From contig CM046351.1 of the NCBI GenBank assembly GCA_025403435.1, positions 26,563,730 to 26,627,729 of the forward strand: 64,000 nt of DNA, written 5' to 3'. This document shows, piece by piece, positions 9,214-21,731 of the stretch. The notes under the pieces were generated by a model. That model was given only the letters and a program-made list of their open reading frames with translations. It was not told the origin of the DNA and ran no database searches. Position 1 is the stretch's first letter, and each line of letters opens with the position of its first letter. This DNA comes from Artocarpus heterophyllus (taxonomy: Eukaryota; Streptophyta; Magnoliopsida; Rosales; Moraceae). The position numbers and the translations under genes were made by a program.

Positions 9214-10036
9214 CTATTGATAATAAGGGTCCAAATGCTTTGCATTCCAAGAAGGCTCGATGTGTTGACCCGCCATTGATTCCAGTATATAAGTTCCAGG
9301 CTTAATAACTTTCCAAATCTTATAAAGACCTTCCTAATTGGGTCTAAGGGGACCCACATTCCTCGACTTTATGCTAGGAGTTACTCTTCAAAGGACTAAG
9401 TCCTCGACGATGAATCTTTTTTCTTTAACTTTCTTGTTATAGTATCTTGCCATTCTTTGCTAATAAGCAACAAGACGCATCTACGAATCGATTCTTTGCT
9501 CTTCGAGCAGGTCAAGCTCTGCATTCATCAGTTATGTATTTACCTCTTCATCGAAACCAACAACTCAACTGGTGGGCATGGTAATCTCGACTGGTAAAAC
9601 TGCTTCAGCTCCATAAGTTAAGGAGAATGGGTCTTGCTGTTGGTCATTCTACTCGTCGTTCTGTATGCCCACAACACCTTAAGGAGCTCTTCCGCCTACT
9701 TGCCTTTTAGGTCATCAAGGTGCTTCATGAGTGTATTATTAATTATCTTATTGACCACTTCCACCTGATCATTCGACTGTGGGTATATTATGGACAAGAA
9801 ATTCTTATGGATGTGGAGATCGTCATAGAACTTTCTAGTCTTCACGTTGTCGAATTATTTTTCATTATTAAAGGCAAGCGATGTGGTACACCAAAACAAT
9901 AGATAATGTGGGACCAGATAAAACTCGTGCAATTCGCCTTTGTAATTGCTTCAACCCTTTTCAAGTAATAATCGCCTGCCATTATTGTGAACTTAAAACC
10001 TCTTGGCATTGTAACAAATGAATTGATTGTATCGAT
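9214..10036 (-). pseudogene. Tat integrase, core second half and C-terminus
   Basis: Read on the minus strand, the end of pol is KPGTYILESMAGQHIEPSWN with a stop at 9214-9216, the usual end of Tat/Athila-like integrases. Further upstream (about 9640-9900) come PQSNDQVEVVNK, with the catalytic Glu, and KVLWAYRTT, both standard in the Ty3/gypsy integrase core. Several frameshifts and stops separate these blocks. The domain is interrupted at 10036 by a solo LTR and resumes at 13961. Integrase inserts element cDNA into the chromosome; this copy is not functional. Confidence 0.85.
10032..10036. repeat. Target-site duplication TCGAT (left)
   Basis: TCGAT directly precedes the solo LTR and is repeated at 13956-13960. 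Confidence 0.9.
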
Positions 10037-13000
10037 TGTGACGACCCGTCTTTTCGAGCAGTCACTTAACTTTCTTAAACATCGTTCTTAGGTATTAATC
10101 TTACTTACTTAGTAAGAAAAATATTGAATTAATTTTTTTTAAATTTCTTTTTTTACTTTTCCTTTTAACATCTTTGAAAAACATACTTAAAAATTGTTGC
10201 GACCTCTGTCGCTATTCAAGTTGAGACCTTGCTCAACATTTGACTTTAAACCATTTTCAAATCGTTTCTTAAAACTTATTAAGAAACATTTACTGAATCA
10301 TTGATTAAAACTTAACTTTATAAGAAAATAAAACATTTCGTAAATATATCGTAAAACTTTAAAAACATTTCTTAAAACTGTGATTTTCTTAATACTTTGA
10401 AAACACTATATTAAATAGTGGAAAACCTTTTCTTTGTGTAGCGGAAGCAAACTGTGGTGGTATCCATACCCAAATCCTCGCATCTGTCATCTGCAACACC
10501 CAGCTCTTTTAACGGGTACTACTGGTCACCCATAAAACTACCTACAGCATGAAGCAACTTTTAATGAGCTTTCGCTCAGTAAGTTCAAACAAAATCTCAC
10601 AGATCATTTAAACATGCTTTAAAAACTTTTCTCAGAAAAATCTTTCTCATAAATATCTTTTTCTTAAAACGCTTTTTGTAAACTTTTTCATAAACATTTT
10701 TAAAATTTTTTTCATAAACATTTTTCATAAAACATTTCTAAAATGTTTTTTATAAACGCTTTTCATAAAACATTTAATATGCAGCAATCCTCAGAATGCT
10801 TTTCGTAAAATGTAATTTATAAATCTTTTCTTGTAACCATGAAAATGTTTTCATAACCACTTAACATAAAACATTCATCAGAATGTTTTTCATAAGCATT
10901 TAACATAAATATTGTATAATAAGGAATACAAGCAAATTCATAATGCGTGATTCTAATTTTGCTCAATTATAAACTTTAATTATGAGCATTTTATGAACAT
11001 TTTTTTCTTATAACTTTCTACCTTTGTTCCTTAACTTTCCTTATCTTATTTTAACTTTCCATCCTTTGTTCCTTAACTTTCCTTATTATACTTTAGTGTT
11101 CGTTCCAATATCATTAATCATGAGATCATAAACATAACGCTTCCCTTATAGAAGACTTGAGACCATCAAACATTGATGTCATGTACCTCACATCAAGGAT
11201 GTCAAACTTTAACTTTACTTTACTACCTCACAACAGGGAGGCTGGTACAACATATTCTTTTTATCTTTACTTTACCTTCTTATTAACTTTAGTGAGCATA
11301 TCAAATGCAATCACATTATATGCAAACACATTTGCAAATCATAACTGTTCTCTTTGAAACTTATTGCATAATAAATGCAACATAAAACTAATTACTTAAA
11401 CTATAAAACATTATGCATTAACAAAATGCAAAACATACTTTAAACATAAGTTGTCCAAAAAACGTTGCAAACTTTTACTTGTTCTTTTAAAACTTTATGC
11501 ACATTAAATGCAATCAGGCTTTAACATAATAGTTGTAAATACATTGCAAATCTTGATTCAAACTGTAAAACTTTTTGCATAATAAATGCAAACGTACTTT
11601 TAAAAACAACTTGTATAACAATTGCAAATATATTTGCAAACATATATATATATATATATATATATAAACATTTAAAAATCATTTACTTCATGTTGTAGGT
11701 GAGGTTTGAACTTAACTAGACTACGCTCTAGCGTTCTCTATTCCGTTCTTTTCTTTTCATTTGTTGACCTATGTGTCCTGATCAAACGATAGTTGACTTA
11801 TTAATTAACTTTCTTTTTATCAATCTATTTGATTGATAATATAACGTAAACATTAACTATTCTTTCCTTTTAACTTAACTTATATACTTTTGGTTTACCT
11901 TCCTTTACTCACCTTTGTAACCCATCGAGGTCACCTTTCCCTTTAATGTTGTAACCCACAGGATTACCTTTCTTTCTTTACTTGACTTTGTAACCTACCG
12001 GGTTACTTTTATTCTTACACGTCCCTTAGTTAAATTTCTCATCTCATTGGTAGTTTCATTGCTTAACGTATTACAGAACATTTTTCTTCCAAGAGCGTTT
12101 TGCTAATTCGGAGTGTTTAACTCCGCTTTAGCTATTTTTGTAAAAATGACATTTTTACCCTTAACGGGTTTTTTGCCCATTTCATATCCTTATGAAACTC
12201 ATTGCTTAACTTTACCATTCTATTACCTACATTTTACAAAAAAATTCTTGCTTAGGGGAGTTTTCAATATCGGGCGTTTCGAGTCCGTTTTGGCCATTTT
12301 TCATAAAATGACCATTTTGCCCTTAACGTTTTTCTTTCATTCTTTCCTTGACTAAACTTTGAATCCTTAAAGACTTGGAAACTATGGTTACCCAATGCCT
12401 TCAGCAGTGTAGGAACCCAGCGTTCCTAGGTGAAAACCCAGTTTTCACACAATTTTACAGTTTTGGCCCGAAATACAAAAATATTTACATTTTTGCCCCT
12501 GGAACCAAAAATGACCACTTTATACCAAAATATCCAATTTTTTACAAGGAATAAAACTTACAAAAGCACCATGGTTGAATTCCAAACATTTCATAATGTT
12601 TTCATTTCTTGAAATTTTGTGCTCAAAATTTCATAAAATTCATAACTTCTAAACTAAGCCAAATTTTGGAAAACTGTGCAGGCTGTCCTAACAGTTTTGA
12701 TGCATTCTACAACTTTTATATTTTAACATTCTTGAAATTCCAACATTTAGGGGGACTTTTTGGCTGATTTTCAAATATGTAGAGAATTCATTTTTCTTCG
12801 CAATTTAGTCATTTTTGAAATTTCACCAAAACCCTTACTTTCTTCTTTCCATCATCATCACCATCAACATATAACATAAAATAACCATGCGTCAACATTC
12901 ATCTTACATACCATAGTCCAAAACATTTATCAAACACTTGGTATGTATATAAAACATAAACTTTATCAAAGCGCATACTACTAGGATTTTATCTAGAGAC

Positions 13001-13955
13001 TTTCAAGCTTTAGCTCTTCTTGTGAAATGCTTGAAAACCTTCTCAAAACCTTGAAACTCTCAAATCTCCCTCCATACCCTTGACTTTTGTTCAAGACATG
13101 ATTTTGGAGGTTAAAATTCATCAAAATTTCTTGAAGAAAGTCTCATGGATGGGACGGTTTTGGAGGGGGAGAAAATAGAGCATTTTTTTTCTTTTTGTCT
13201 TTCTTTCTTTCTTTCTTTCCTTTTTCACGTTTCACTCTCCTGTTTTTTTCTTCCACCTTGGAGACCAAATGGTCTCTTATATCATGAATAAATTCACCTT
13301 TTTTTTTTTTTTTTTTTTTTTCTTTTTTCTTTTATAAAAAGGTGATGAGTCACCTTGGTAATCAATTTGGTTCCTTTGGGTGGCCAAATGTGATTGAGCC
13401 ACATTAGTGGATGTGGTGGCCTAATAAAAACTTTCAAGGTGTCCCATTAAACTTTCTACGCAGTCCAAGTTTATACTGATAGTATTTTTCTTATACTGTC
13501 GGTATTCTTTTCCATACAATTCATGAGGTCCCATAACCTCCAATACTTATTCACATCCATCACATAATATAATTCCAATATTATCTCACTTTGTACTGTT
13601 CAAATTTATACTTATTGTATTTTTCTTATACTGCCGGTATGTTCTTCATATTGCTACAACATTCTTTATTCATCTATATTCTCCAAATAGTATTATTCCT
13701 ATACTGATTTAACTTAAACAATCTAATTTCTATACTGCTTAACCTTAAATAGTAAATTCTTACACTGCATTACTTTTACAGTGTAATTTTTATACTGCAT
13801 AACTTTATCAGTGTACTTTCTTACACTGCATTATTCTAATACCCTATAGTTTTTCGTATTATTATACATTATTTTTTCTTAAACTGTATTTTTTGTCTTA
13901 ACATAATCCTTAACCTAATGTATTTTTGCTATGCTTAAAATGTTCGGGTGTTACA
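10037..13955 (-). repeat. Solo LTR, 3.9 kb, gypsy type, probably minus orientation
   Basis: TGTGACGACCC at the left and GGGTGTTACA at the right form TG...CA ends flanked by a perfect 5-bp duplication TCGAT, inside the Tat integrase. No internal coding region, PBS or second LTR was found between, so this is most likely a solo LTR left by LTR-LTR recombination, though a non-coding element cannot be excluded. Minus orientation is suggested by the ACTGAGC...GCTCA motif near 10570-10583, which reads that way in the plus-oriented chromovirus LTRs of this window. Inside are an (AT)n run at 11641-11666, a (TTTC)n run near 13200 and a T tract near 13300-13321. Confidence 0.85.
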
Positions 13956-13960
13956 TCGAT
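13956..13960. repeat. Target-site duplication TCGAT (right)
   Basis: Exact match to 10032-10036. Confidence 0.9.
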
Positions 13961-14330
13961 TCCCCACTTCACAAAGGGCCACGCGCTTAATATTAACGTT
14001 AGATTTTCTAGATGAGATCTCGGCACCATGGCATAATATTGGCACTTGTCACGTCTTTAGGCGTGTTTAATGGCATCCTTTTTCAAGGTCAGCCACTAAT
14101 ACCCCTATCTTAGGATTTTATAGGCTAAGGATTGCTCTCCAAAGTGGTTTCCACATAGGCCTTCATGAATCTCCTTTAACACCTTTAATCCTTCATCCTT
14201 ATTAAGACAACGAAGTAGAGGAGCTGAAATTACTTTGATGGTAAAGCATTCCATCACATAATTGACATCTTGCTGACCTATAATGAGTCTTCTTTGCCTT
14301 TGGGTCAACTAGTAATTCTCTATTTAGTAG
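13961..14330 (-). pseudogene. Tat integrase N-terminus (HHCC zinc finger region)
   Basis: On the minus strand 14105-14308 reads LLRCLNKDEGLKVLKEIHEG and CGNHFGEQSLAYKIL, the signature of the HHCC finger of Tat-lineage integrases (IHEG.CGNH followed by SLA.K.L). The beginning of the catalytic core lies in 13961-14100 and continues on the far side of the solo LTR. Frame breaks are present. Confidence 0.85.
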
Positions 14331-14579
14331 GTACCCATCCAACTATTTTTTTGATCAATGGACATTGATTCCTCAATCCTTTCCTACTGTATGGTTGGGA
14401 CTTCCAATATCTAGATAGGGATTACTTTCAACAAGTTCGAATCCTTTGATGTAGCATGGTGAGCTATGCTGTAAATATTATTATTCTTCTCACGGGGTAA
14501 CCTGGAAAGCTCTTCTTTTACCTTTCGCATAATTTGAGCATTATCTCATATTTGGCTTTATACTCACCCAAGATCTGAT

Positions 14580-14850
14580 TTTCAATTAGTTAGGAGTTGC
14601 TTTAAATCTCCAATAGGTCAGCCTTTGGATGGTGTACGAGCCTTAATCCTGCCAGCAATGCCTTATATTCGACTTCATTGTTTGACGCTTTGAACTCGAA
14701 CCTTACCCTGCCGTGATTTTTTTGGTTTTCCAGGCTTACCAGCATAAGCCCTGCTCCTGTTCCATTCTCATTTGATGAGCCGTCGACATAAAGTTTCCAT
14801 TTAGACTGTTACACCTCAATGTCTACTTCACTAACCCCCATTTGAGCTAT
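14580..14850 (-). pseudogene. Second (archaeal-type) RNase H-like domain of the Tat pol
   Basis: The minus strand reads WKLYVDGSSNENGTGAGL then RFEFKASNNEVEYKALLAGL. The first Asp in VDGSS, the Glu of EYKAL and the spacing are typical of the additional archaeal-like RNase H in plant Tat elements. It lies between the reverse transcriptase/first RNase H and integrase, as expected. It is thought to supplement or replace the retroviral-type RNase H. The lineage call of the whole element rests partly on this domain. The frame has at least one stop on its N-terminal side. Confidence 0.75.
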
Positions 14851-15390
14851 AAACTCGGCAACAAAGTCAGCCAAAGCCTATCCTTTAATTGTCATTCAAG
14901 GCTTATACTTGATGTCGTACTGCCTTAGCTTGACCTACTATTTTAGTAGCTTACCTAAAGTTTCTAGTTTCTGCAAGGCCTGCCTCAAAATGTAGTTAGT
15001 TAAGACTAGGATTTTATGTTTTAAAAACTACCTCTTCAACTTCCTTGGCTATATAATCAAGGCCAAGGTGAGCTTTTCCATTTCTGAATGCTATGTTTCT
15101 GCATCAAGTTGACGCTTGCTCGCATAATAGACTGGAAATTGGGATTTCTTTTCTTCTCTGACTAGGCAGAGCTTAGAGCATGAGGTGAAATAACTAAATA
15201 AATTTTTAGGGTTTCCCACAGTGGAGCTTTTGAAAGCAAAGGGGGTTTCCTCATATACTTCTTTAGGTGTTTGAATGCCGCATCACATTCCTCCATTCAC
15301 TCAAATGGCTTTATTCCTTTCAAGACATCAAAAAATGACATGCATTTATCAATCGCCCTAGAGATAAAGTGGTTGAGTGCTGCTACACAA
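14851..15390 (-). pseudogene. Tat RNase H / connection region
   Basis: Position between RT and the second RNase H makes this the first RNase H/connection segment. I see only weak coding similarity on the minus strand (blocks such as those around 15040-15300), interrupted by stops. No catalytic residues could be assigned with confidence. Confidence 0.5.
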
Positions 15391-16110
15391 CCTGTTAGCT
15401 TCTGTATTCTTTACGCTTTTGTAGTGCCTCCATTTCTAACAACTCTTGAATTTTGGCTAGATTCACCTCGATGTCCCAGTAGCTAACCATAAATCCTAAG
15501 AACTTTCCCGATGCCACCCGAAATGTACACTTCAAAAGGTTGTGCTTTATTTTATATTCTCTCAAGATCTGGAACATCTCTCCAAGATATGCAATGCTTA
15601 AACTTGCCTTTACCAACTTTATGAACATATCATCAACACATACTTCCATGGCCTTTCCAATTTGCTTGGTGAACATTTTGTTCACTAAGCGCTAGTATGT
15701 GGCTCTTACATTTTTCAATCCAAAGAGTATAACGAGATAACAATATAATTTTTTTGTCTATGATGAAGGAGGTATGTTCTTGATCTCGAGGATGTATTAA
15801 AATCTGGTTGTAGCCTATGTAGGCATCCATAAAACTCAATAGTTCGTGCCCTACGGTAGTGTCGACTAGCTGATCAATTCGTGAGAGGGGAAAGCTATCA
15901 TTTGGATAGACGTTATTTAAGTCACTAAAGTCAATGCATGTTCTCCACTTCCCATTCGGCTTACAGATAAGCAAAGTGTTTGAGATCCAATCGGGGTAGA
16001 ATGATTCCCTAATAAAGCCATTTTTCTCTAATTTATTGACCTTTTCATGGAATGCTTCATACCTCTTCAGATTCATTGATCATCTCTTCTATCTTTTGGG
16101 GGAAAGTTTG
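15391..16110 (-). pseudogene. Tat reverse transcriptase
   Basis: Read leftward in two frames. The first (about 16076 down to about 15720) holds GKWRTCIDFSDLNNVYP, the PLSRIDQLVD block and the catalytic-Asp block FMDAYIGYNQI. The second (15685-15395) holds EVCVDDM (YVDD box with Cys for Tyr), LLKCTFRVASGKFLGFMVS and the thumb. The frameshift is near 15700. These blocks are diagnostic of Ty3/gypsy RT, closest to the Tat/Athila branch. The enzyme would copy element RNA into cDNA; it is dead in this copy. Confidence 0.93.
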
Positions 16111-16720
16111 GGTCAATGTTTAGGTGATAGCATGCAACTTCTAGATCAATCCCTACCATATCCTCGTGAGTCTAAGCAAAAATATTGAGGTTTTTGCTCA
16201 AGAATTCCTTTAACTCCTCTACCTGCTTCTTGCTTAACCTTGACCCTACTTTTAGTATTCTTGATGGATCTTTTCCATCCGCCTTTATCTCTACAAGGTC
16301 TTTAGCTGGTTTTGTTCCAGTGATATCTTCTTCCAGTCCTCCATGGGCCATTGATGCACCATCCTCATTTCTATCTTCCATAGGCTTACACACATATGCA
16401 TAATGTCAGAATAAGTTAGCCTTGACTTGTACTGGTTTCCTCTCATCTTGCCCACTCCTTCTGGTGTAAGAAATTTCACTTTCTGATGGTAAATGGAGGT
16501 AATTGCCTTTAATCCCTTAGGATTGGTCTTCTGATCACTGCATTATATTGGTCTCCTCCTTTGATCACCAAAAAGTTTGATAGTATGGTCGTCATTTTAG
16601 GATTTTCTCTCATCATTATTGGTAACTTAACAGTTCCTTAAGGGATTATACTATTCCTTGTAGACCCATACAATGGCCTCGAGTTCAACATTGTTTGGCC
16701 CAACGAGATCCCTATCTTTT
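16111..16720 (-). pseudogene. Tat protease C-terminus and protease-RT linker
   Basis: The minus strand gives FLVIKGGDQYNAVIRRP (end of the retropepsin fold; family form is close to YN-ILGRP), then FLTPEGVGKMRGNQ and the acidic linker before RT, including GSRLSKKQVEELKEFL. The order protease-linker-RT is as expected. The DTG/DSG active-site triplet upstream (about 16700-16800) was not found, so the N-terminal half is either lost or too diverged. Confidence 0.7.
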
Positions 16721-16799
16721 TGAGACAATTTGTATCTTCCTTAGAGAAAATTATCTACATTCCCTCATACCTCTATGCCTTGATAGGTCTACTTGCTGA

Positions 16800-18640
16800 A
16801 ACTTTCATGCATCTTTACTTCATGTTTTCTCTCACCTCGTGGGCGTAATTCTTTCGTGACCTTCTAGAGTCACCTCCATGGTATGGTCCACAAAAAATGG
16901 TACAAATAACCTTGGCGGGTGTATTTGTGTTATTGTTTCGGCAGTCATCATTACGCCGCCTTCCATCATTTCCATGATCATTAGGACGATCATTTCTCCT
17001 GTCATTTTTCTTTCTTTTGTTAGCTTTGTACTCCTGAAGCCGACCTTCTATTACTAGCCTTTCTATTTTGTCCTTAAGGTACATGCATTTGCTGGTATAG
17101 TATCCCACGTCTCCATGGAGCCTATAGTACTTGTTTTGATTGTGATTATTTGGATGCAACCTTAGTGGGGGAGCACGTTGGAGATAAGGCTTGTCACTAA
17201 TCCGATGATAAATGTCGTCTATCAGGGTTGTGAGTGCGTGGTAGTTGTCATATCTCTGCTGGGGTCACGAACTGCCATCCTCTTACTTTTGCCATGTGGT
17301 GTTATTTATGATAATAACCCAGCTTGGCTGGCATGATGGTGAATCATATACTAGCTTTAAACTGCTCTACCCTTAAGGGTCTCCCATTTTTTTTCTACCA
17401 TTGTTTGACCCCTGACCGTTACCACTATTGCCACCTCCCATGGTTTGCCTAAAAGCAAGACTTTTTACTTCTTCTTAGTTGATTAATCCCCTAGCTCTCT
17501 CCAAGAATTCCTTGTACGACTTTGGACCCTTATGGTCAAGATTATCCCTAAAGGGAATGTCCGTACGCATACTACTCAAAGCTCCCATCAAAGCGACATC
17601 GTCTAAGACTCCTCGCATTACTGCCACCTCCTTAGTATACCTGGCGAGCTAATCCTTTAAAGATTCATTTGGCCTTTAAGTTAAGAAGTTGAGCTTTTCT
17701 TTGAATAAGGGTAGAGCCCTAACTGCCTATAAACTAGTTCAAAAAGGCAATCTTTAATTCCTAGAAACAAGTAATGCTCCTAAATTTAAGGGTCCTAAAC
17801 CATCGTCTACCCGAACCCACCAAAGTTTGGCTAAATGCTCGACACATGATTTCCTATGGGACTCTATAAAGTTCCATATAGGACTACTATATCTGGATGT
17901 GGTCATCTGGAACTGTCAACCCTTCATATGGAGACATTTGCAGGGGTTTAAACCTTTATGGAAAGGGTACTAGCATAATTCTAGGTGCAAAGGGGTTGGT
18001 ATAAGTGATCTCCTTGCAATGAGGGATGTCGAGCTTTTCTTCCAATTTCCCTACTCTTCCCATTAAGTGTCTAACCTCTCCTATAGGGAGTCCTAATGTA
18101 GCTTGTATATTGGTTCAACTGTTGGGCTATCAGTTGAGGGTCAATCTGTGGATTTCATGGTGGTTGTTCGGCAATAGGAAAATCCACCAGGTTAGAGCCA
18201 TTCTCCAATGAAACGGCTCTTTTTACACACAACACATTTCTCAAATCTCCCCCACAAAGTTGGTCCCTGAGATATTTGTCATTTTGGGCGGAAGCCGCGT
18301 CCTGTCTATCATCTTGCCATGGCAGTATTGTTGGGAGGCCTACATTTTGTCTTTGTTGGTTTCCTCCCGGGTTCAGTGCTTGAGCTGCTCGACACCTTCT
18401 CTCATGGTTACCCATTGAGTTTGCCCTTCTATTATGTCCACCTGAAGTCTCATTGGTTCCCTCAAAGACCTCATACTAGCTACCCTCCTGGATACTAAGG
18501 TTATCCCTTAGATCTACCAGGTCTGCACCTGTAGTGTTACCATTCTTGCCTTGAATTTGATCTAGGGCTGCCATGATCCTTTCAAGCATTCCATTCATTC
18601 ATTCAACCTTCTATTCCAAAAACAACAAGTCTTAAGAATT
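16800..18640 (-). pseudogene. Tat gag
   Basis: The minus strand 17159-16815 reads YYRLHGDVGYYTSKCMYLKD followed by a basic Arg/Asn/Asp-rich tail. This is the Tat gag C-terminal region (family form C.FH...GH.TE.C..L) in which the first Cys is replaced by Tyr. Upstream (17200-18000) are fragments of the gag capsid domain, and at 18415-18155 an N-terminal low-complexity part rich in Gln, Asn and Arg. Frames change repeatedly. Gag would form the particle. Its position just downstream of the PBS is normal. Confidence 0.75.
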
Positions 18641-18749
18641 GCCTCCCTTGCCTCCATCCTCCAACTTCCCTAGTAACAAAGGGGTTAATGGAGTTATCTC
18701 CTATACGATAATCGTGGAAAAAGTTTTTGTTTAAAATTAGTAAATCTGG

Positions 18750-18767
18750 ACCTCCGATAACGCCAAT
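18750..18767 (-). promoter_or_regulatory. Degenerate primer binding site of the Tat element
   Basis: Minus strand TTGGCGTTATCGGAGG lies next to the LTR. It resembles the TGGCGCC-type PBS of Tat/Athila elements with several transitions. The primer tRNA cannot be named. Confidence 0.5.
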
Positions 18768-19341
18768 TGTTGATGTTGATTTTAGTTCAACAATTATCTC
18801 GTGATTCACTCACGATGAATAATAGAAATAAGAGAAGTAAAAGCTTGTGGAAAATAAAAAAACATAGGGAATTATAGTGGTTCACTTAATACGAGCTACG
18901 TCCACTTTTGGATTTTTCTTTTATTTCTTCTGAATACATAAATGTGAGAAGGCCAAATAAAAAGAAGTCCCTTCTTTAGGATTTTCCACCTCCATTTATA
19001 GCTATAATTACCAAGTGATTAAATTACAATAAGTTAAATATAAAATCAGGACTATCCTTTTCCTGATTTCATTTCCACTTTCTTCGTAGTTGACTTTCCT
19101 TGTATGTTGTGTGGATTGCTCTAATCCTTAATTTGATGAATATTTGATTTCATATATTTGTAATTCAAATATATGCCTCTAGTTCAACAAACTTAGACAT
19201 TCTTTCAACTCGTTCTCCCGCCTTTCTTGGGATATCTCGGCATTTGGGAGAACCGTATTAGCTTATCTTCCTATTGAGATCCTTTTACTAACTTTTTCAA
19301 TCTCGACGCTGAGCCTTGGGTTGTCGAGATTACCCACAACA
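18768..19341 (-). repeat. 5' LTR of the Tat element (574 bp)
   Basis: On the plus strand the block runs from TGTTG (18768) to CAACA (19341), a 5-bp inverted terminus, and adjoins the PBS. Read in minus orientation a TATA-like GCTATAAATGG lies near 18993-19004. If the element still had both ends, the right target duplication would be GTAAC at 19342-19346. Confidence 0.7.
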
Positions 19342-21121
19342 GTAACAAATTAGATTAACACACATATTTTGCAAGCATAAACATTACTGCACCGGTGAAT
19401 TATTTAAACAAGTTTGCACACTGAGTAGCAACGTGCATGGTTCCCAATGTCCGAGAATTTTCTTAAAAGAACAATACTACTATTCACCACTGTAAATAAC
19501 GGGATAGAGCTGTGAAGAAAGACCGTCAAATTGCCGAATCAAATGGTCCAGTTTGGTTTGGAAATTTGTAACTAGTAGTTTGGACTAGATCGGATCATTT
19601 GTATAGCTATAAATAAAAAAATAAATAAGTGTAATACATATTGCATACATCCTTTCTCAATGTTATATCCTTCCTTGTATGTGTATAAATGTATGTATAT
19701 TATGATTGTATAATGTGTTATTTTTTCAATGAACTTTTTCTAGGATATATTTTGTAGCAAAATAGAAATGCTTACATTGTAATGTCTTGCTGCACATTAT
19801 TGATAAAATCCCTTTTGTGTAATGCAATTAGTTTTTTGTTCTCATGTTTTCGTCTTACTCTGCACCAAGAAAAAAAAAACAGTTTACCGTTTTCCTTATT
19901 TAGAGGGTGAATACTATAATTATAAAATGTTAATTTGAGCATAATAAATGATGTGTGTTTGTATTCTTGTCTACATTCTCGCAACATTTTTGCAGTTACT
20001 ATGGAAATTTGAAATTTTATATTCTCTCTTTTAAGATTTTGCTTTATAGTATGTAATTGTATATTCTCTATTTGAGGTTTTAATTAATATTGTTAAATGT
20101 TGAGGTATGATTTTGCTAAAAAGTCCTAAGTGGTTGTTCAAACTAGACTGGACTGTTTTTAGTCCCAATATTTTAAACAATCCTGTCAACTCAAACCATC
20201 AAAATGGTCCAGTCCCAAGAATATAGTAGTTTGGGACCAGACCGTGCATAGACTTAATATGACGATTGAAATTATAACAACATTGTCCCAATCTCTGATG
20301 GGTTTGTAACAATGGTAGATTTCCACTTCACTTTGCTATCGAAAGTCGGCGAGAAAATTTTCTCAGGCTTTTCTGCGGAAAAAACGAGCCCAATAAAACA
20401 CAGTCTAATCAAATCAACAGTAAACCGACCGTTCCACATTCAGCGGCGAAATTGGCACCTCTCCCGTAGCTCTTATCTGTGTCTAGCGTAGCCCTACAGA
20501 TGCAAAGAGCGATGAAATAGTTCAAAGTCAGTGGCGTAGCATTTTTTTTTTTTTTTTTTTTTAATGATGAGGCGTTATGAAAAATATTAGCTATTAATTT
20601 AATTAATAGAAACATAGTTATATATTTCAATTATTATATGGTGTTACAATTTTTTTTTTATTTTTTATTTTTTGTTGTATAACCTGTTATTAATTGATAG
20701 TGTATTTTCACTATTTTATTTTAGGTGGAAAAATTGGTGCACCCCATTACTAAAACATACAAAACGAAAGAGAAGAAACTGCAGAGAAATTATTCACAAA
20801 GGAACACAAAGGGCTGGCAGCGGCTGGAGAAAAGGGGACGTGATGTAGGAAGATTATGATTACAATAGTGGTTTTTTACATTTTAGGTTTATTTTGTTAT
20901 TAGTTATTGTTATTTTTTTAAGTAGTCGTTTATTGTAATGAATGCTTGTTATCATTTAGTTAGAAGATTATATATACCGTCGTAAGCTAATTGTAATAGT
21001 TAGACTAAAATATGAAGTATTGAATACAAGTTTAAATGTTTTCTTTTCCTGTTGGGGGTTTTCCTTTTTGAGGTGCTTTTTTTATGTGGGTTTTCGGATT
21101 TTCTCTTCTAGTTAGAGCAGT
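19342..21121. other. No gene seen; possible DNA-transposon and LTR fragments
   Basis: No reading frame with recognisable motifs. Segments around 19540-19600 and 20135-20245 share GGTCCAGT/TTTGGAC motifs in opposite orientation, as in non-autonomous hAT-like elements, but no clean termini or duplication were found. At 20840-21050 there is a TATA-containing, LTR-like AT-rich stretch (TATATATACC...TTGAATACA), possibly an old copia LTR fragment. A T tract lies at 20539-20561. Confidence 0.4.
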
Positions 21122-21731
21122 TGTTGGATTGGTGGAACCAAGAAATACAACAAAGAACAGAACATTGAACATGCAAAATAATAAAACAAAGACACCAAGA
21201 TTTACTGAGGTTCGGACCAAGAAAGTCCTACGTCCTCGTTGAGCTATCCTGCGAGAAGCTCGATATCACTAGAAAGAAGAATATGAATACACCCTCTGGC
21301 CTCACCACTCGTTTACAGAGATCAATCCCAGTTTCCAGAGGAAACCCTAAAGACTATCCCTCGTGTTTGTTGAGAAATTCCTAGTGAAAGAACAATCTCA
21401 GCCCTCTCAGATTTCCCAAAGCCCAAACACAAGAAACCAACTATTCTACCTTTGCTCTCTAGGATTTTCTCTCTCTTTCTCTCTTGCTTACAACTGAGAA
21501 CCCCGAGTAACCCTCTTGGAATTCTATTCTGATCACTCGCTCTCTTAACCCTAAGAGATAACACAGCATTTATATAAAGTCTCAGTCGAATCTAAGGGAC
21601 AAAATACAAGAGGCATCTCCACGTGTACGGTTGCGGCTTATTACAAAAGAATGGAGAAGAAAATGTTGTCGTTTTAGGTATATCACATATTCTCTTTTCC
21701 TTTGTCATTTTTAGAAGGAATTACACCAACA
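21122..21731 (-). repeat. 3' LTR of the minus-strand copia (610 bp)
   Basis: On the plus strand TGTTGG opens and CCAACA closes the block, a 6-bp inverted terminus. It adjoins a minus-strand polypurine tract (AAGGTGGAGTT, 21732-21742). A TATA box on the minus strand is at about 21568-21578 (TTTATATAAA). Confidence 0.85.

Larger units (their letters stand above)
859..19341 (-). mobile_element. Ty3/gypsy Tat-lineage element, minus strand, left LTR outside the window, with antisense extra ORF
   Basis: Reading from the right: 5' LTR (18768-19341), degenerate PBS, gag with a zinc-knuckle-like region, protease remnant, reverse transcriptase, RNase H with a second archaeal-type RNase H-like stretch, integrase, then a non-coding stretch and an ORF in opposite orientation (859-8617). 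Tat elements of plants are known to carry two RNase H domains and, in several sublineages, extra ORFs between pol and the 3' LTR, often antisense. Every gene has stops and frameshifts. The 3' LTR is not seen and would lie left of the window. Insertions of two copia elements and one solo LTR split the element. Extension to 859 assumes the antisense ORF belongs to this element, which is inference from the known layout. Confidence 0.75.

Noticed and set aside
19500..20260. Clear hAT element from the GGTCCAGT motifs
   Set aside because: Inverted similarity is patchy and neither terminal inverted repeats nor an 8-bp duplication could be set, so it is only mentioned as possible.
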